In this document: one piece after another, positions 25,511 through 34,062 of the stretch | How the letters are laid out: each line of letters opens with the position of its first letter | Numbering within the stretch: position 1 is the stretch's first letter | Source of the DNA: Pseudopedobacter sp965218985 | GTDB taxonomy: Bacteria > Bacteroidota > Bacteroidia > Sphingobacteriales > Sphingobacteriaceae | Length of the DNA: 64,000 bases | Assembly: GCA_965218985.1 (NCBI GenBank) | Contig: CBDCMP010000006.1 | Span: 310,001 to 374,000 of the forward strand | Reading direction: 5' to 3' | Notes under the pieces: generated by a model | What the model saw: the letters and a program-made list of their open reading frames with translations, nothing else | Database searches by the model: none | What the model was told of the DNA's origin: nothing | Position numbers and translations under genes: made by a program

Positions 25511-25605
25511 CTAATGTAATGTTAATCATAAAACGATGAAAAATCATCTTTTTAAATTACTTATTATCAATGATATAAGTCTTTCTACTTTTAGCTTAAC
25601 ACTAG
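25511..25605 (-). repeat. MITE-like repeat R1, copy C
   Basis: A 95-bp copy in the same orientation as copy B, from CTAATGTAATGTTAATC to CTTAACACTAG. It lacks one GTCAAAAG unit present in copies A and D and keeps the GATGA-TTTT-TCATC hairpin. Confidence 0.8.
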
Positions 25606-25724
25606 TAAATATATCTATTTTAAGCGGAATTTGAAATGAAGACACATTAAATTAAACAGATCAACATTTATAAGCGTTTTGGTGTATTTCTTGTTGAAAT
25701 TGATGAGTGAATCATCTTATTCCT

Positions 25725-25732
25725 TAACTTTG
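25725..25732 (+). promoter_or_regulatory. -7 element TAACTTTG at the CBS-like gene
   Basis: Fits TAnnTTTG and ends one base before the first ATG (25734); a TTG at 25700-25702 lies 22 bp upstream. Transcription would start at about the second ATG (25737), implying a leaderless message. Confidence 0.45.
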
Positions 25733-25733
25733 A

Positions 25734-27098
25734 ATGATGTGGTACAATAATATTTTAGAGACCATTGGCAACACGCCCCTGGTAAAGCTCAATAAATTGA
25801 CTAAAGATATAGCGGCTACGGTGCTGGCGAAGGTGGAGACTACTAACCCCGGCAATTCCATCAAGGACCGTATGGCCATTAAGATGATAGAGGATGCCGA
25901 GAGAAGCGGAAAGCTGAAACCGGGCGGAACCATCATTGAAGGTACCTCGGGTAACACCGGAATGGGGCTAGCCATTGCTGCGGTGATAAGAGGCTATAAA
26001 TGCATCTTCACCACCACCGATAAACAATCTAAAGAGAAGGTGGATGCTTTGAAGGCTTTTGGTGCGGAGGTGATTGTTTGTCCCACGGATGTGGAGCCTG
26101 AGGATCCCCGTTCCTATTATTCGGTGTCCACCAGGTTAGAGCGGGAGGTGCCCAACTCCTGGAAACCTAATCAATACGATAATTTAGCGAATTCTGCTGC
26201 ACATTACGAACAGACAGGCCCGGAGATATGGGAACAGACAGCAGGGCAAATTACCCATTTGGTGGTGGGCGTGGGTACCGGCGGAACCATTTCAGGTGCC
26301 GGGAAATATTTGAAAGAACAGAACCCAAACATCAAAATCTGGGGCATAGACACTTACGGATCAGTGTTTAAGAAATATAAGGAGACCGGGATTTTTGATG
26401 AACAAGAGATTTATCCATATATCACCGAAGGCATCGGGGAGGATTTCCTGCCGAAGAATGTCGATTTTGATGTGATCGATCATTTCGAGAAGGTGACGGA
26501 TAAGGATGCCGCTTTGATGACCCGTGAGATCGCCCGTAAAGAGGGCATCTTTGTGGGCAACTCCGCAGGGGCCGCTATAGCCGGATTGTTGCAGATGAAG
26601 GATAAATTGAAACAAGGGGACCTGGTGGTGGTGATCTTTCATGATCATGGCTCCCGTTACATGGGTAAAATGTTCAATGACGACTGGCTGAGGGAACGTG
26701 GGTTTCTGCAGGATGAAAAGCTGACCGCTAAATCCATACTCGCCAAACGGGAGCCTCAGGAGATGGTGACCATTGACAGCGATAAGACAGTCTTGGAAGC
26801 CATCAACACCATGCATTCCCTAAACATCTCTCAAATTCCGGTGGTGCAGCAGGGAATGGTGGTAGGCAGGATCACGGAGAGCGAGGTGCTGAACGCCTTG
26901 CTGGAGAATCCTGGGATTAAATCCTCAAAAGTTTCTGCCATACAATCGGTTTCTTTCCCTTTTGTTGATTTAAACACCTCCATAGACAGGATATCTGGCT
27001 TGATCAACAAGGAGAATTCTGCGGTGCTGGTGGAGGATGGACAAGGCAAGATCGAAATCATCACGCAATACGATATCATTGATGCGATTTCTGGATAA
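25734..27098 (+). CDS. Cystathionine beta-synthase-like PLP enzyme with CBS domains
   Basis: 454 residues. The catalytic part (1-325) is a fold-type II PLP enzyme: PLP Lys44 in TTNPGNSIKDRMAIKM, the phosphate/substrate loop EGTSGNTGMGLAIAA and the PLP phosphate cup GVGTGGTISGAGKYL. Two C-terminal CBS motifs (about 335-454; VTIDSDKTVLEAINTMHSLN, then DRISGLINKENSAVL) are regulatory. The domain order is that of cystathionine beta-synthase, which joins serine or acetylserine with homocysteine; a cysteine synthase cannot be ruled out without phylogeny. ATG codons at 25734 and 25737 are both possible; the -7 element favours the second. Confidence 0.9.
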   Translation: MMWYNNILETIGNTPLVKLNKLTKDIAATVLAKVETTNPGNSIKDRMAIKMIEDAERSGKLKPGGTIIEGTSGNTGMGLAIAAVIRGYKCIFTTTDKQSKEKVDALKAFGAEVIVCPTDVEPEDPRSYYSVSTRLEREVPNSWKPNQYDNLANSAAHYEQTGPEIWEQTAGQITHLVVGVGTGGTISGAGKYLKEQNPNIKIWGIDTYGSVFKKYKETGIFDEQEIYPYITEGIGEDFLPKNVDFDVIDHFEKVTDKDAALMTREIARKEGIFVGNSAGAAIAGLLQMKDKLKQGDLVVVIFHDHGSRYMGKMFNDDWLRERGFLQDEKLTAKSILAKREPQEMVTIDSDKTVLEAINTMHSLNISQIPVVQQGMVVGRITESEVLNALLENPGIKSSKVSAIQSVSFPFVDLNTSIDRISGLINKENSAVLVEDGQGKIEIITQYDIIDAISG

Positions 27099-27262
27099 TG
27101 TTTATTTTCACAAACATCGATAGTTTGTCTGCGCTAACCATTCATGCATCAGAGCCTAAAAAAGATGATAAACCAGATAAAGGAATTACAGAATGCCCCG
27201 CTCATGGGCACCGGAAAGCCTTTGCATTTTGCCAATAGCTAATCCCTTTAAACAAGAATTTT

Positions 27263-27703
27263 CTATTTCAATGTCGCATTCAGCGTGATGCTCACTGCAG
27301 ATAATGCTTTGGAGACCGGACAATTCTCTTTGGCCGCTTTCGCCACCTCCTGAAATTTCTCTTCGGTGATCTCCGGCACCTCTCCGGTTAAATTCAACTC
27401 AATGGTTGTGATTTCAAAACCTCCGGGAACTTGGTCAACGGCAACACTTGCTTCGGTGTTCAAAGCAGTAGGAGTGAACCCGGCGTCTCCCAAAGCAAAG
27501 CTCAAGGCCATGGTAAAACAACCTGCATGTGCTGCGGCAATCAATTCTTCAGGATTGGTACCTGCTTTGCCGTCTTCGCTTTCAAAACGCGTTTTAAAAG
27601 AGTAGGGGGTTTTATCCAATACTCCGCTGGTTGCGGATAATGTTCCGCTGCCTTCTTTTCCGCTGCCTTTCCAAACAGCAGATGATTTTCTTTTTATTGC
27701 CAT
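27263..27703 (-). CDS. OsmC-family peroxiredoxin-like protein
   Basis: 146 residues. OsmC proteins reduce organic hydroperoxides using two cysteines. Both are visible: one in IAAAHAGCFTMALSFALG (about residue 62) and one in AAKENCPVSKAL (about residue 127). The N-terminal strands (SSAVWKGSGKEGSGTLSATSG) and NPEELIAAAHAG are typical of the OsmC rather than the Ohr subgroup, although the two overlap. Cytosolic; protects from oxidative or osmotic stress. It converges with the CBS-like gene. Confidence 0.93.
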   Translation of the reverse strand: MAIKRKSSAVWKGSGKEGSGTLSATSGVLDKTPYSFKTRFESEDGKAGTNPEELIAAAHAGCFTMALSFALGDAGFTPTALNTEASVAVDQVPGGFEITTIELNLTGEVPEITEEKFQEVAKAAKENCPVSKALSAVSITLNATLK

Positions 27704-27816
27704 GATTATAGATTCTTTGAAAGATAAACCGTAAAAAAAGAATAATGTTTAGTGAAGAGGTTACTTCTTTAGCTAGCAAGTGATGCAGCCGAAAAATTTA
27801 ATGGGATAAAAATGGC

Positions 27817-29277
27817 TCAGGCATGATATAAATGCTGTTTAATGGAATAGAAAGTTAAGGTGCAAAATCCTGTGAACAACATCAAATGGAAGGGAAATAA
27901 AGCGAAATCCTTCAATTGAAAAGCGAAGATCAATCCTGCGAGAAAATAAAAACAAAGGGCTAACTCCACATAAAAAGCTTTGGACAGGCTTCTCTTTACG
28001 TAAATGTTGCTTTTAAACCCTTCTTTCATTTCAGTAATATTAAATTTCGGAGTTCTGATGAAATCTGATTTAAAACCGACTACGCCTTCCAGTACTGCAA
28101 TGGAATTATGAAAACTCAAGGCCATGGACACCGAGAGAAAGAGCGGGAAGAAAGTGGCAAAAGCTTTTAAACTCTTATTTTTAGAAAGAGAGGACACTAG
28201 GTAGAAAAGTGCGACTATGAAGAAGCCCAAAAGGAAGACGGACATTAACTGAAAATAAACCGGACTGATGAGGAGCGCACTTTTGATGAGGAGAACCGGA
28301 ACGCTTAGCACGCTGGTTAAAAATACAAAAAGGAAAACAAATGAATTCATCAGATGCAGGGTGCCAAAGATCTTTTTTCTTAAACCCACCTGTGAATGCC
28401 AGATTTTGTAAAGCATTTTTTGTGACGTTTCCACCGCACCTTTGGTCCAGCGGTGTTGTTGAGAACGCAAAGCATTCAGTTCCACAGGAAGTTCCGCAGG
28501 TGTCACCACGTCCTCCACATATTTGAAACGCCAGCCCTTGATCTGTGCCCGGTAACTTAAATCTAGATCTTCAGTGAGGGTGTCATGCTGCCAGCCTCCG
28601 GCATCCTGTATGCAGGATTTGCGCCATATGCCGGCAGTGCCATTGAAATTCATGAATAATCCGGCCTCATTTCTTCCGGTTTGCTCTATCGTGAAATGCC
28701 CATCCAAACCAAAGCCCTGCACTTTGGTAAGTAAAGAATAATCTTTGTTGATATGCCCCCACCGGCTTTGCACCATACCCACTTCCTGGTCATTGAAATA
28801 AGGAATGAGCTGCATCAAGAAATCTTTCTCAGGTAAAAAATCGGCATCAAAAATAGCCAGGAAATCTCCTTTGGCAATTGCCAACCCATGTTGTAAAGCG
28901 CCGGCTTTAAAGCCGATGTTCTCCTCACGGGTGACATGTTTGATATCAAAGCCTTCTGTTCTTTTCCGTGCGATGATTCTTTTGGTAAGCTCTATGGAAT
29001 CATCATTGGAATCATCCAAAACCTGAATGTCCAATTTAGATTTTGGATAATCAAGGCTACAAATGGCATTGATCAAACGTTCTACCACATACAGTTCATT
29101 GAATAGGGGAAGCTGAATGGTTACTTTGGGAATCTCTGCCTGTAAAAGAGGGAGGATAGCTTTTCTTCTTTTGGATTTAATATAGAAAAACAGGAGATAA
29201 GCCTGTCCCACACTAAATATAAAGATGATACTTAATGATAAAGTGTACAAGACCAGAATGAGCATCTGCCAAATCAT
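27817..29277 (-). CDS. Membrane GT2 glycosyltransferase (CESA-like)
   Basis: 486 residues. Two N-terminal hydrophobic helices frame a GT2 domain (about 50-280) with the UDP-sugar acids VLDDSNDDS and IFDADFLPE, the TED motif (TLTEDLDLSYRAQ) and the QxxRW motif QQHRWTKGA of processive synthases, followed by four to five C-terminal helices. Such enzymes elongate or transfer a polysaccharide across the inner membrane. It is last in a five-gene minus-strand operon, 13 bp after the smaller GT2. The sugar and acceptor cannot be read from sequence. Confidence 0.9.
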   Translation of the reverse strand: MIWQMLILVLYTLSLSIIFIFSVGQAYLLFFYIKSKRRKAILPLLQAEIPKVTIQLPLFNELYVVERLINAICSLDYPKSKLDIQVLDDSNDDSIELTKRIIARKRTEGFDIKHVTREENIGFKAGALQHGLAIAKGDFLAIFDADFLPEKDFLMQLIPYFNDQEVGMVQSRWGHINKDYSLLTKVQGFGLDGHFTIEQTGRNEAGLFMNFNGTAGIWRKSCIQDAGGWQHDTLTEDLDLSYRAQIKGWRFKYVEDVVTPAELPVELNALRSQQHRWTKGAVETSQKMLYKIWHSQVGLRKKIFGTLHLMNSFVFLFVFLTSVLSVPVLLIKSALLISPVYFQLMSVFLLGFFIVALFYLVSSLSKNKSLKAFATFFPLFLSVSMALSFHNSIAVLEGVVGFKSDFIRTPKFNITEMKEGFKSNIYVKRSLSKAFYVELALCFYFLAGLIFAFQLKDFALFPFHLMLFTGFCTLTFYSIKQHLYHA

Positions 29278-29290
29278 ATAGGTTTCAAAT

Positions 29291-29995
29291 TTACAAGTTT
29301 TTAAAGATCATCCATATTATTTTATAGCCTGCTAAGATCACCCCTTTAAGGGTTCCTGACACTTTACTGACACCAATTCTTTTACGATAGCTCACAGGGA
29401 CTTCTGTACACCTTAAGTTCAGTTTCGCCGCCTTTATCTGCATCTCCACCGTCCAGCCGTAAGTGGTGTCCTGCATGTTGATCTTCTGGAGGTTCCCCCA
29501 GCTGATCGCTCTGAAAGGGCCCAGATCTGTGAAAGCAACTCCATAAAAAAGTTTGATCAGATGAGTGGCCAGCCAGTTTCCAAATTCCTGTGGCAGCGTC
29601 ATAGCTCCTTGCTCCTTCACCCCGAGTGCTCTGGAACCGATCACCAGATCTGCCTCATCTTCCTGAATCGGGGCGATGATTTTTGGCATCTCCTCGGGAT
29701 AATCAGAGTAGTCACCATCCATGAAAACAACAATATCCTCCGCTTTAGCGGTGCCATTTAAATAAGCCATTGCCTGGAGGCAGGCATTTCCATAGCCAGC
29801 CTTCAATGCTTCTACAACAATGGCACCGGCATTCTTTGCCACAGCTGCAGTGCCGTCGCTACTGTTATTATCACCTACGATGATTGCTGACACCAGGTTT
29901 TCTGGAACAGCGTTAATGACTTTCGCAATAGATTTCTCTTCGTTATAGGCAGGAATGAGGACATAAATATTCCTGTTGGATTTAATAGCCGACAT
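29291..29995 (-). CDS. GT2 glycosyltransferase (dolichyl-phosphate mannosyltransferase type)
   Basis: 234 residues of GT-A fold with no membrane segment: VLIPAYNEEKSIAKV at the N-terminus, IIVGDNNSSDGTAAVA, the metal-binding DGDYSD and VSYRKRIGVSKVSGT near the C-terminus, as in DPM-like enzymes that load a sugar on a polyprenyl phosphate. Its ATG overlaps the stop of the upstream 4Fe-4S gene by one base and it lies 13 bp before the CESA-like gene, so the glycosyltransferases are co-expressed with the redox pair. Confidence 0.9.
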   Translation of the reverse strand: MSAIKSNRNIYVLIPAYNEEKSIAKVINAVPENLVSAIIVGDNNSSDGTAAVAKNAGAIVVEALKAGYGNACLQAMAYLNGTAKAEDIVVFMDGDYSDYPEEMPKIIAPIQEDEADLVIGSRALGVKEQGAMTLPQEFGNWLATHLIKLFYGVAFTDLGPFRAISWGNLQKINMQDTTYGWTVEMQIKAAKLNLRCTEVPVSYRKRIGVSKVSGTLKGVILAGYKIIWMIFKNL

Positions 29996-31566
29996 TAATG
30001 TGATTGCTCCTCAGGTCTTAAGTAGGCATCAAATCTTCCTTCTTCTGCCAGGTTTTCTAATTTTAAAACACCACGTGGGCAAACAGCGGCACAAACTCCG
30101 CATCCAACGCATGAAGCCCTGATGATGTTCTCCCCTTTTTGTGCATAGGCCCTAACATCAATGCCCATTTCGCAATAGGTGGAGCAGTTTCCGCAGGAGA
30201 TGCATTGGCCGCCATTGGTGGTGATCCTGAACCTTGATTTAAAACGTTGCACAATTCCTAAATAGGCTGCCAGCGGACAACCAAAACGACACCAGACCCT
30301 GCTGCCCATCACCGGGTAAAATCCTGTTCCGATCGCTCCGGCGAAAATGAAACCAATGAAGAATCCATAAGTCTCCCTTACACTATAGGTATCTACGAAT
30401 CCTAATATTTGAGATGTCCCGGTAAAATAGGTGTATAGCACCCCGGCGGTCATTACTATGGCGAAAACCAAAACGCTGTGAACAATCACTCTTTCGTATT
30501 TCCAGGCTTTCAAAGATTTGTCTGAGAGCTGGCGGAAAGGATCACCCAGGGTCTCGGCCAAACCACCGCAACCGCAAACCCAGCTGCAATACCATCGTTT
30601 GCCAAAGAAATAAACCATTACCGGGACACCTACCACGATCAAAAAGATGCCCCATCCCAACATCCAATAACCAATTGTTCCGTGTGCGATGAGTTCATTG
30701 ATATGGTAATCAAAAAAGAAGGTGTAATCCAACGGCCATATGTTCTTGAGATCCATGGACGGCTGGTTCAAAAGGATCAGTATATTCGGGATCAGGAAGG
30801 CAAAAGCGATCTGAAAAAAAAGCACCGATGTGGTTCTTACCAGCTCATAATTGTTGTGACGGTACTTGATATACATTCTTGCACTCATCACCAGCATCAC
30901 TAAACAATACAAAAACCCATACAAAAACCATTGGCTGGCTCCTGAACCAGTTAAAGTCTGGCTTAATCCCTCCACCAATAAAACCCAGCTGGTCAGATAA
31001 ACAGGTGCTTTATAAATGATGATGTAAAAAGTGATGAGTGATGCTGCAAAGATAAAAGCAATGATTCCTCTGCTGGTGATTGCTGTTCGATAGATCCCAT
31101 TGTGTTTAATACCTGGAACAGGTGCTATGAATAATTCAGGTATCATGAACAGCAGCCCTCCTAGAGCACTTCCCATAAAACAAATGAAGAACAAGAGGGT
31201 GCTATGATCTTTCACAAAACCGATGCTGCTGCTTTTCACCACATCAAAAGTGTAATCTGTGTTGATGACTTCCTTGTCCTTTTTCTCTTTCTTTAAATCA
31301 TCATTCACACCGTTCACTCCCTTTTTGAAATCATTGAGGAAATTTGTTTTACTGTCATATTCCTTATTCATCATAGCAGCTAAAGCAGGTTTCAACAATT
31401 CCTGGTGTGCAGTATCAGTGATGGTTTCTTTAAAAACTTTGTCGGTCAGTTTATATTTTCCTAATCCCAATAAAGATATAAGGACTCCAAGGCATAAAAG
31501 AAAAATACCCAATCCTATTTTCCGGGTAACTTTCCACCCGGTTTGATTTTCTTTTTTACTCACCAT
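29995..31566 (-). CDS. Polytopic membrane 4Fe-4S protein (NapH/NosR-like)
   Basis: 523 residues. An N-terminal membrane anchor, a loop of about 70 residues, then several transmembrane helices (about 120-400). Cys motifs between helices (WYCSWVCGCGG and VWCRFGCPLAAYLG) are like those of NapH/RdxA-type proteins. At the C-terminus are two ferredoxin-type clusters, CISCGNCSTYCEMGI and CVGCGVCAAVCPRGV. It would carry electrons between cytosol and membrane or periplasm. It overlaps the FAD oxidoreductase by 7 bp and the GT2 by 1 bp. No nitrate, nitrite or N2O reductase gene is near, so the substrate is unknown. Confidence 0.85.
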   Translation of the reverse strand: MVSKKENQTGWKVTRKIGLGIFLLCLGVLISLLGLGKYKLTDKVFKETITDTAHQELLKPALAAMMNKEYDSKTNFLNDFKKGVNGVNDDLKKEKKDKEVINTDYTFDVVKSSSIGFVKDHSTLLFFICFMGSALGGLLFMIPELFIAPVPGIKHNGIYRTAITSRGIIAFIFAASLITFYIIIYKAPVYLTSWVLLVEGLSQTLTGSGASQWFLYGFLYCLVMLVMSARMYIKYRHNNYELVRTTSVLFFQIAFAFLIPNILILLNQPSMDLKNIWPLDYTFFFDYHINELIAHGTIGYWMLGWGIFLIVVGVPVMVYFFGKRWYCSWVCGCGGLAETLGDPFRQLSDKSLKAWKYERVIVHSVLVFAIVMTAGVLYTYFTGTSQILGFVDTYSVRETYGFFIGFIFAGAIGTGFYPVMGSRVWCRFGCPLAAYLGIVQRFKSRFRITTNGGQCISCGNCSTYCEMGIDVRAYAQKGENIIRASCVGCGVCAAVCPRGVLKLENLAEEGRFDAYLRPEEQSH

Positions 31567-32882
31567 ACCAAAAATTTTTTCTTAGCAGGAACCTTAGCCT
31601 GATGTTTAGGGAATTGTTTATTAAAGCTCTCCACAATCTCTTGATGATGATTTTTATATAATTCCGGATCGAAGAAACCTTTGTTCAAGTTAGCGATACA
31701 ATTGGTGATTGGCTGGCAATTTCTTATCCAATCGTCGGCAATGATTTGTTTAAAGCGTATCCCCAGGAAATTGAATCCTCTTAATGCACCATCTGCTTTG
31801 GAGAAATTCGCTCTTACGCAAATCTTCCCATCGGGATGCTCCCAGTAAAAAGTATCTTCATCCTCAAAAGGTTTGCTGAACATCAGCCCGTAAGTTTGAT
31901 ATTCTATGTCTAAAAATTTCGCAGAGTTAAACCACACGCCTCTTTTATATTTTGTACGCTCGCCACAAATGGTTCTCGCCAGGGTTTTACCCTGCATACG
32001 TCCAGTGTACCATAATTGTTCTACTGGGGGATGATGCTCCTTTGGGTTTTTGAATTGGGCACAATCTCCTAATGAATAAACATCTTTGATATTGGTCTCC
32101 AAATATTCATTCACTAAAACTCCCTTGTCCACCTCCAAATCGGTCCCTCTTAAAAAATCTATGCTAGGTGTCACACCTGCGGTTAAGCCAACAAACTGGC
32201 ATTTGATCTCCGTTCCGTCTTTGGTGATAACGGCTTTTACCCTCCCTTTTTGATCAGGGAGAATCTCTTCCAATTCGGTGGAGGTGACTAAATTGATATG
32301 ATGTTCTGCAAGGTGCCTGCCCACCATCTCCGACTCCTCTTTTGCCAACACGCTACTCCAGTAGGTTTTCTCCCTAACCAGGAAATTCACGTTGATATCA
32401 CGGCTATTCAGCATCTCAGCCATTTCAATTCCTATCAATCCCCCGCCTACGATCACTGCATCTGTCACCTCTCTGGTGTTCTCCTCCATCAGCTCCACAT
32501 CTTGTTTGCTGTAAAGTCCCTGCACACCTTTTAAATCCTGGCCTTTCCATCCAAATTTATTGTATCTGGAACCTGTTGCTATCACCAGCTTATCATAAGT
32601 GATCTGTTCCTGGTCAGCAGTGTTAAGCACCTTGTTTTTGAAATCAATGTAGTCAACGTAAGCATTTTTTAACCCTATCCTGTTCTTTTTCCAAAACCAA
32701 TCTTCATAAGGTTTAGTATGTTCATATTTCATGTGCCCCATGTAAATGTACATGAGTGCTGTCCTGGAAAAGAAATGATCTGATTCTGATGAGATGACCA
32801 ATAGCTCATGGTCACTCATTTTTCTGATATACCTGGCTGTGGTAACACCCGACACACCGTTACCAATGATGACAATTTTCAT
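31560..32882 (-). CDS. FAD-dependent NAD(P)H oxidoreductase
   Basis: 440 residues with two Rossmann folds: FAD motif IVIIGNGVSGVTTARYIRK (residues 2-20) and NAD(P) motif AVIVGGGLIGIEMAEML (about 146-162), then the second FAD motif DVYSLGDCAQF (about 270). The family includes rubredoxin and ferredoxin reductases. The C-terminal 130 residues do not look like the usual dimerisation domain and may bind the partner. It overlaps the 4Fe-4S membrane protein by 7 bp, suggesting it feeds electrons from NAD(P)H to that protein. Gap to the DUF547 gene is 54 bp. Confidence 0.88.
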   Translation of the reverse strand: MKIVIIGNGVSGVTTARYIRKMSDHELLVISSESDHFFSRTALMYIYMGHMKYEHTKPYEDWFWKKNRIGLKNAYVDYIDFKNKVLNTADQEQITYDKLVIATGSRYNKFGWKGQDLKGVQGLYSKQDVELMEENTREVTDAVIVGGGLIGIEMAEMLNSRDINVNFLVREKTYWSSVLAKEESEMVGRHLAEHHINLVTSTELEEILPDQKGRVKAVITKDGTEIKCQFVGLTAGVTPSIDFLRGTDLEVDKGVLVNEYLETNIKDVYSLGDCAQFKNPKEHHPPVEQLWYTGRMQGKTLARTICGERTKYKRGVWFNSAKFLDIEYQTYGLMFSKPFEDEDTFYWEHPDGKICVRANFSKADGALRGFNFLGIRFKQIIADDWIRNCQPITNCIANLNKGFFDPELYKNHHQEIVESFNKQFPKHQAKVPAKKKFLVW

Positions 32883-32936
32883 TTAAGGTTTTAACATTTG
32901 GATGATTAGTCTCTTCATATCCGGATACCTTACAGA

Positions 32937-33752
32937 TCATTGGCTGTTTAAATTCCAGTTATAATCGAGATAAGCAATTTTTGTTTTGCTGTTGATTTTT
33001 GTTTCCGAATATTTATTGATGAAGTTCACTACATTGCCTTCAGCTTTTTCAAAATCTGCTTTATACCAGTTGAAAAGCATGGAGATGGAAGCCTTGTCCG
33101 GGCTGATCTTATTATAAGCAGGATCACTTAAAGCTGCTTTGGTGTTTGCAGTGAGCATATTTTGCACATTGTCGGCTGTGAATGCCTTATTTGCCAGTGG
33201 CGGACAAGACATGGCAGCACAATTCACTGCGAAATGAATTCTTGCATCGAACAGATCGCCACCTAATAAAATCTTTTTTTCAATATCATTCAATGTCAGA
33301 GCTTTTCCCTCCAGTTTGTAGGGGAGGGTTTGATCCCAGACTTTTCCTCCAGCTATTTTTAGGATGGAGGAAGTTGGATAATTTCTTAAAATTTGATCGA
33401 TGGTAAGTGCATTGTAAGCATTGATCCAAAAGGCAAGTTTTTCATTTTTAGACAAGGTGGAAGTGTTCACTTTTGTCAAAGAGCTGATATAATGCGCTAG
33501 TAGTGCTTTATCTTTTACAAAAGCAGCATAATCCACCATTCCTTTGGCAGAGACATGTGCTTTCAATAATTTGTCAAAGCCGCTATGATCCACTTTTGGG
33601 GCGGTTTCGTCTTTAGCCTGCGTTTTTGTTTCTTTTGAATCGGTGGTTTTGTCCTCTTTGGAAGTTGATCCGGAGCTACAACCTGCAGTGGTGGCGATCA
33701 AAAGCAGTACTGTTAAAATATGATGGACTTTTTTCATGACGAGCTTTTTCAT
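32937..33752 (-). CDS. DUF547 domain lipoprotein
   Basis: First gene of the five-gene operon. I start it at 33752, giving MKKLVMKKVHHILTVLLLIA and then TTAGC, a lipoprotein signal with the lipid Cys at about residue 25; a longer frame from 33800 has no better claim. After a Lys/Asp/Thr-rich linker comes the DUF547 domain: KLAFWINAYNALTIDQILR, then GGDLFDARIHFAVNCAAMSCPPL and a C-terminal YNWNLN. The N-A-Y-N and H-x-C pattern has been compared with thiol-protease-like folds, but its activity is not established to my knowledge. It should sit in the envelope. Confidence 0.85.
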   Translation of the reverse strand: MKKLVMKKVHHILTVLLLIATTAGCSSGSTSKEDKTTDSKETKTQAKDETAPKVDHSGFDKLLKAHVSAKGMVDYAAFVKDKALLAHYISSLTKVNTSTLSKNEKLAFWINAYNALTIDQILRNYPTSSILKIAGGKVWDQTLPYKLEGKALTLNDIEKKILLGGDLFDARIHFAVNCAAMSCPPLANKAFTADNVQNMLTANTKAALSDPAYNKISPDKASISMLFNWYKADFEKAEGNVVNFINKYSETKINSKTKIAYLDYNWNLNSQ

Positions 33753-33814
33753 CTTTATATAATTATTCGTTATTATTTTATTTTTTTTAATGGCACTCAT
33801 GCATGCTTCGCAGG

Positions 33815-33860
33815 TTGTTTTTTAGTGGCTATGAAGCCTGTCTGCCGACAAGGCAGGCAG
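33815..33860 (+). repeat. Dispersed hairpin repeat R3, copy 1
   Basis: TTGTTTTTTAGTGGCTATGA then AGCCTGTCTGCC; CTGTCTGCC (33838-33846) pairs with GGCAGGCAG (33852-33860). A second copy is at 52007-52049. Both lie just upstream of a minus-strand gene. Confidence 0.65.
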
Positions 33861-34062
33861 TCATGAGCATAATCATTCGTGTTTGCGAGCAGCATGCTCA
33901 TGATGGTTTCTATTAAGTTTTATATTAGCTATCTACGTTTAAGTGGGGCTAAAGGTTTTTAAAAGCATTCGAAATCGGCCTGATTAATCAAAGCAACAGC
34001 AAAAAAGACCAAGACATGAAGGTGTTTTGGAAAAAAAATATTTTAGAAAAAGAAAATTGACT

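Noticed and set aside
27144..27242. 32-codon frame downstream of the CBS-like gene
   Set aside because: No recognisable family, no promoter or terminator of its own; could be a gene relic but cannot be supported.
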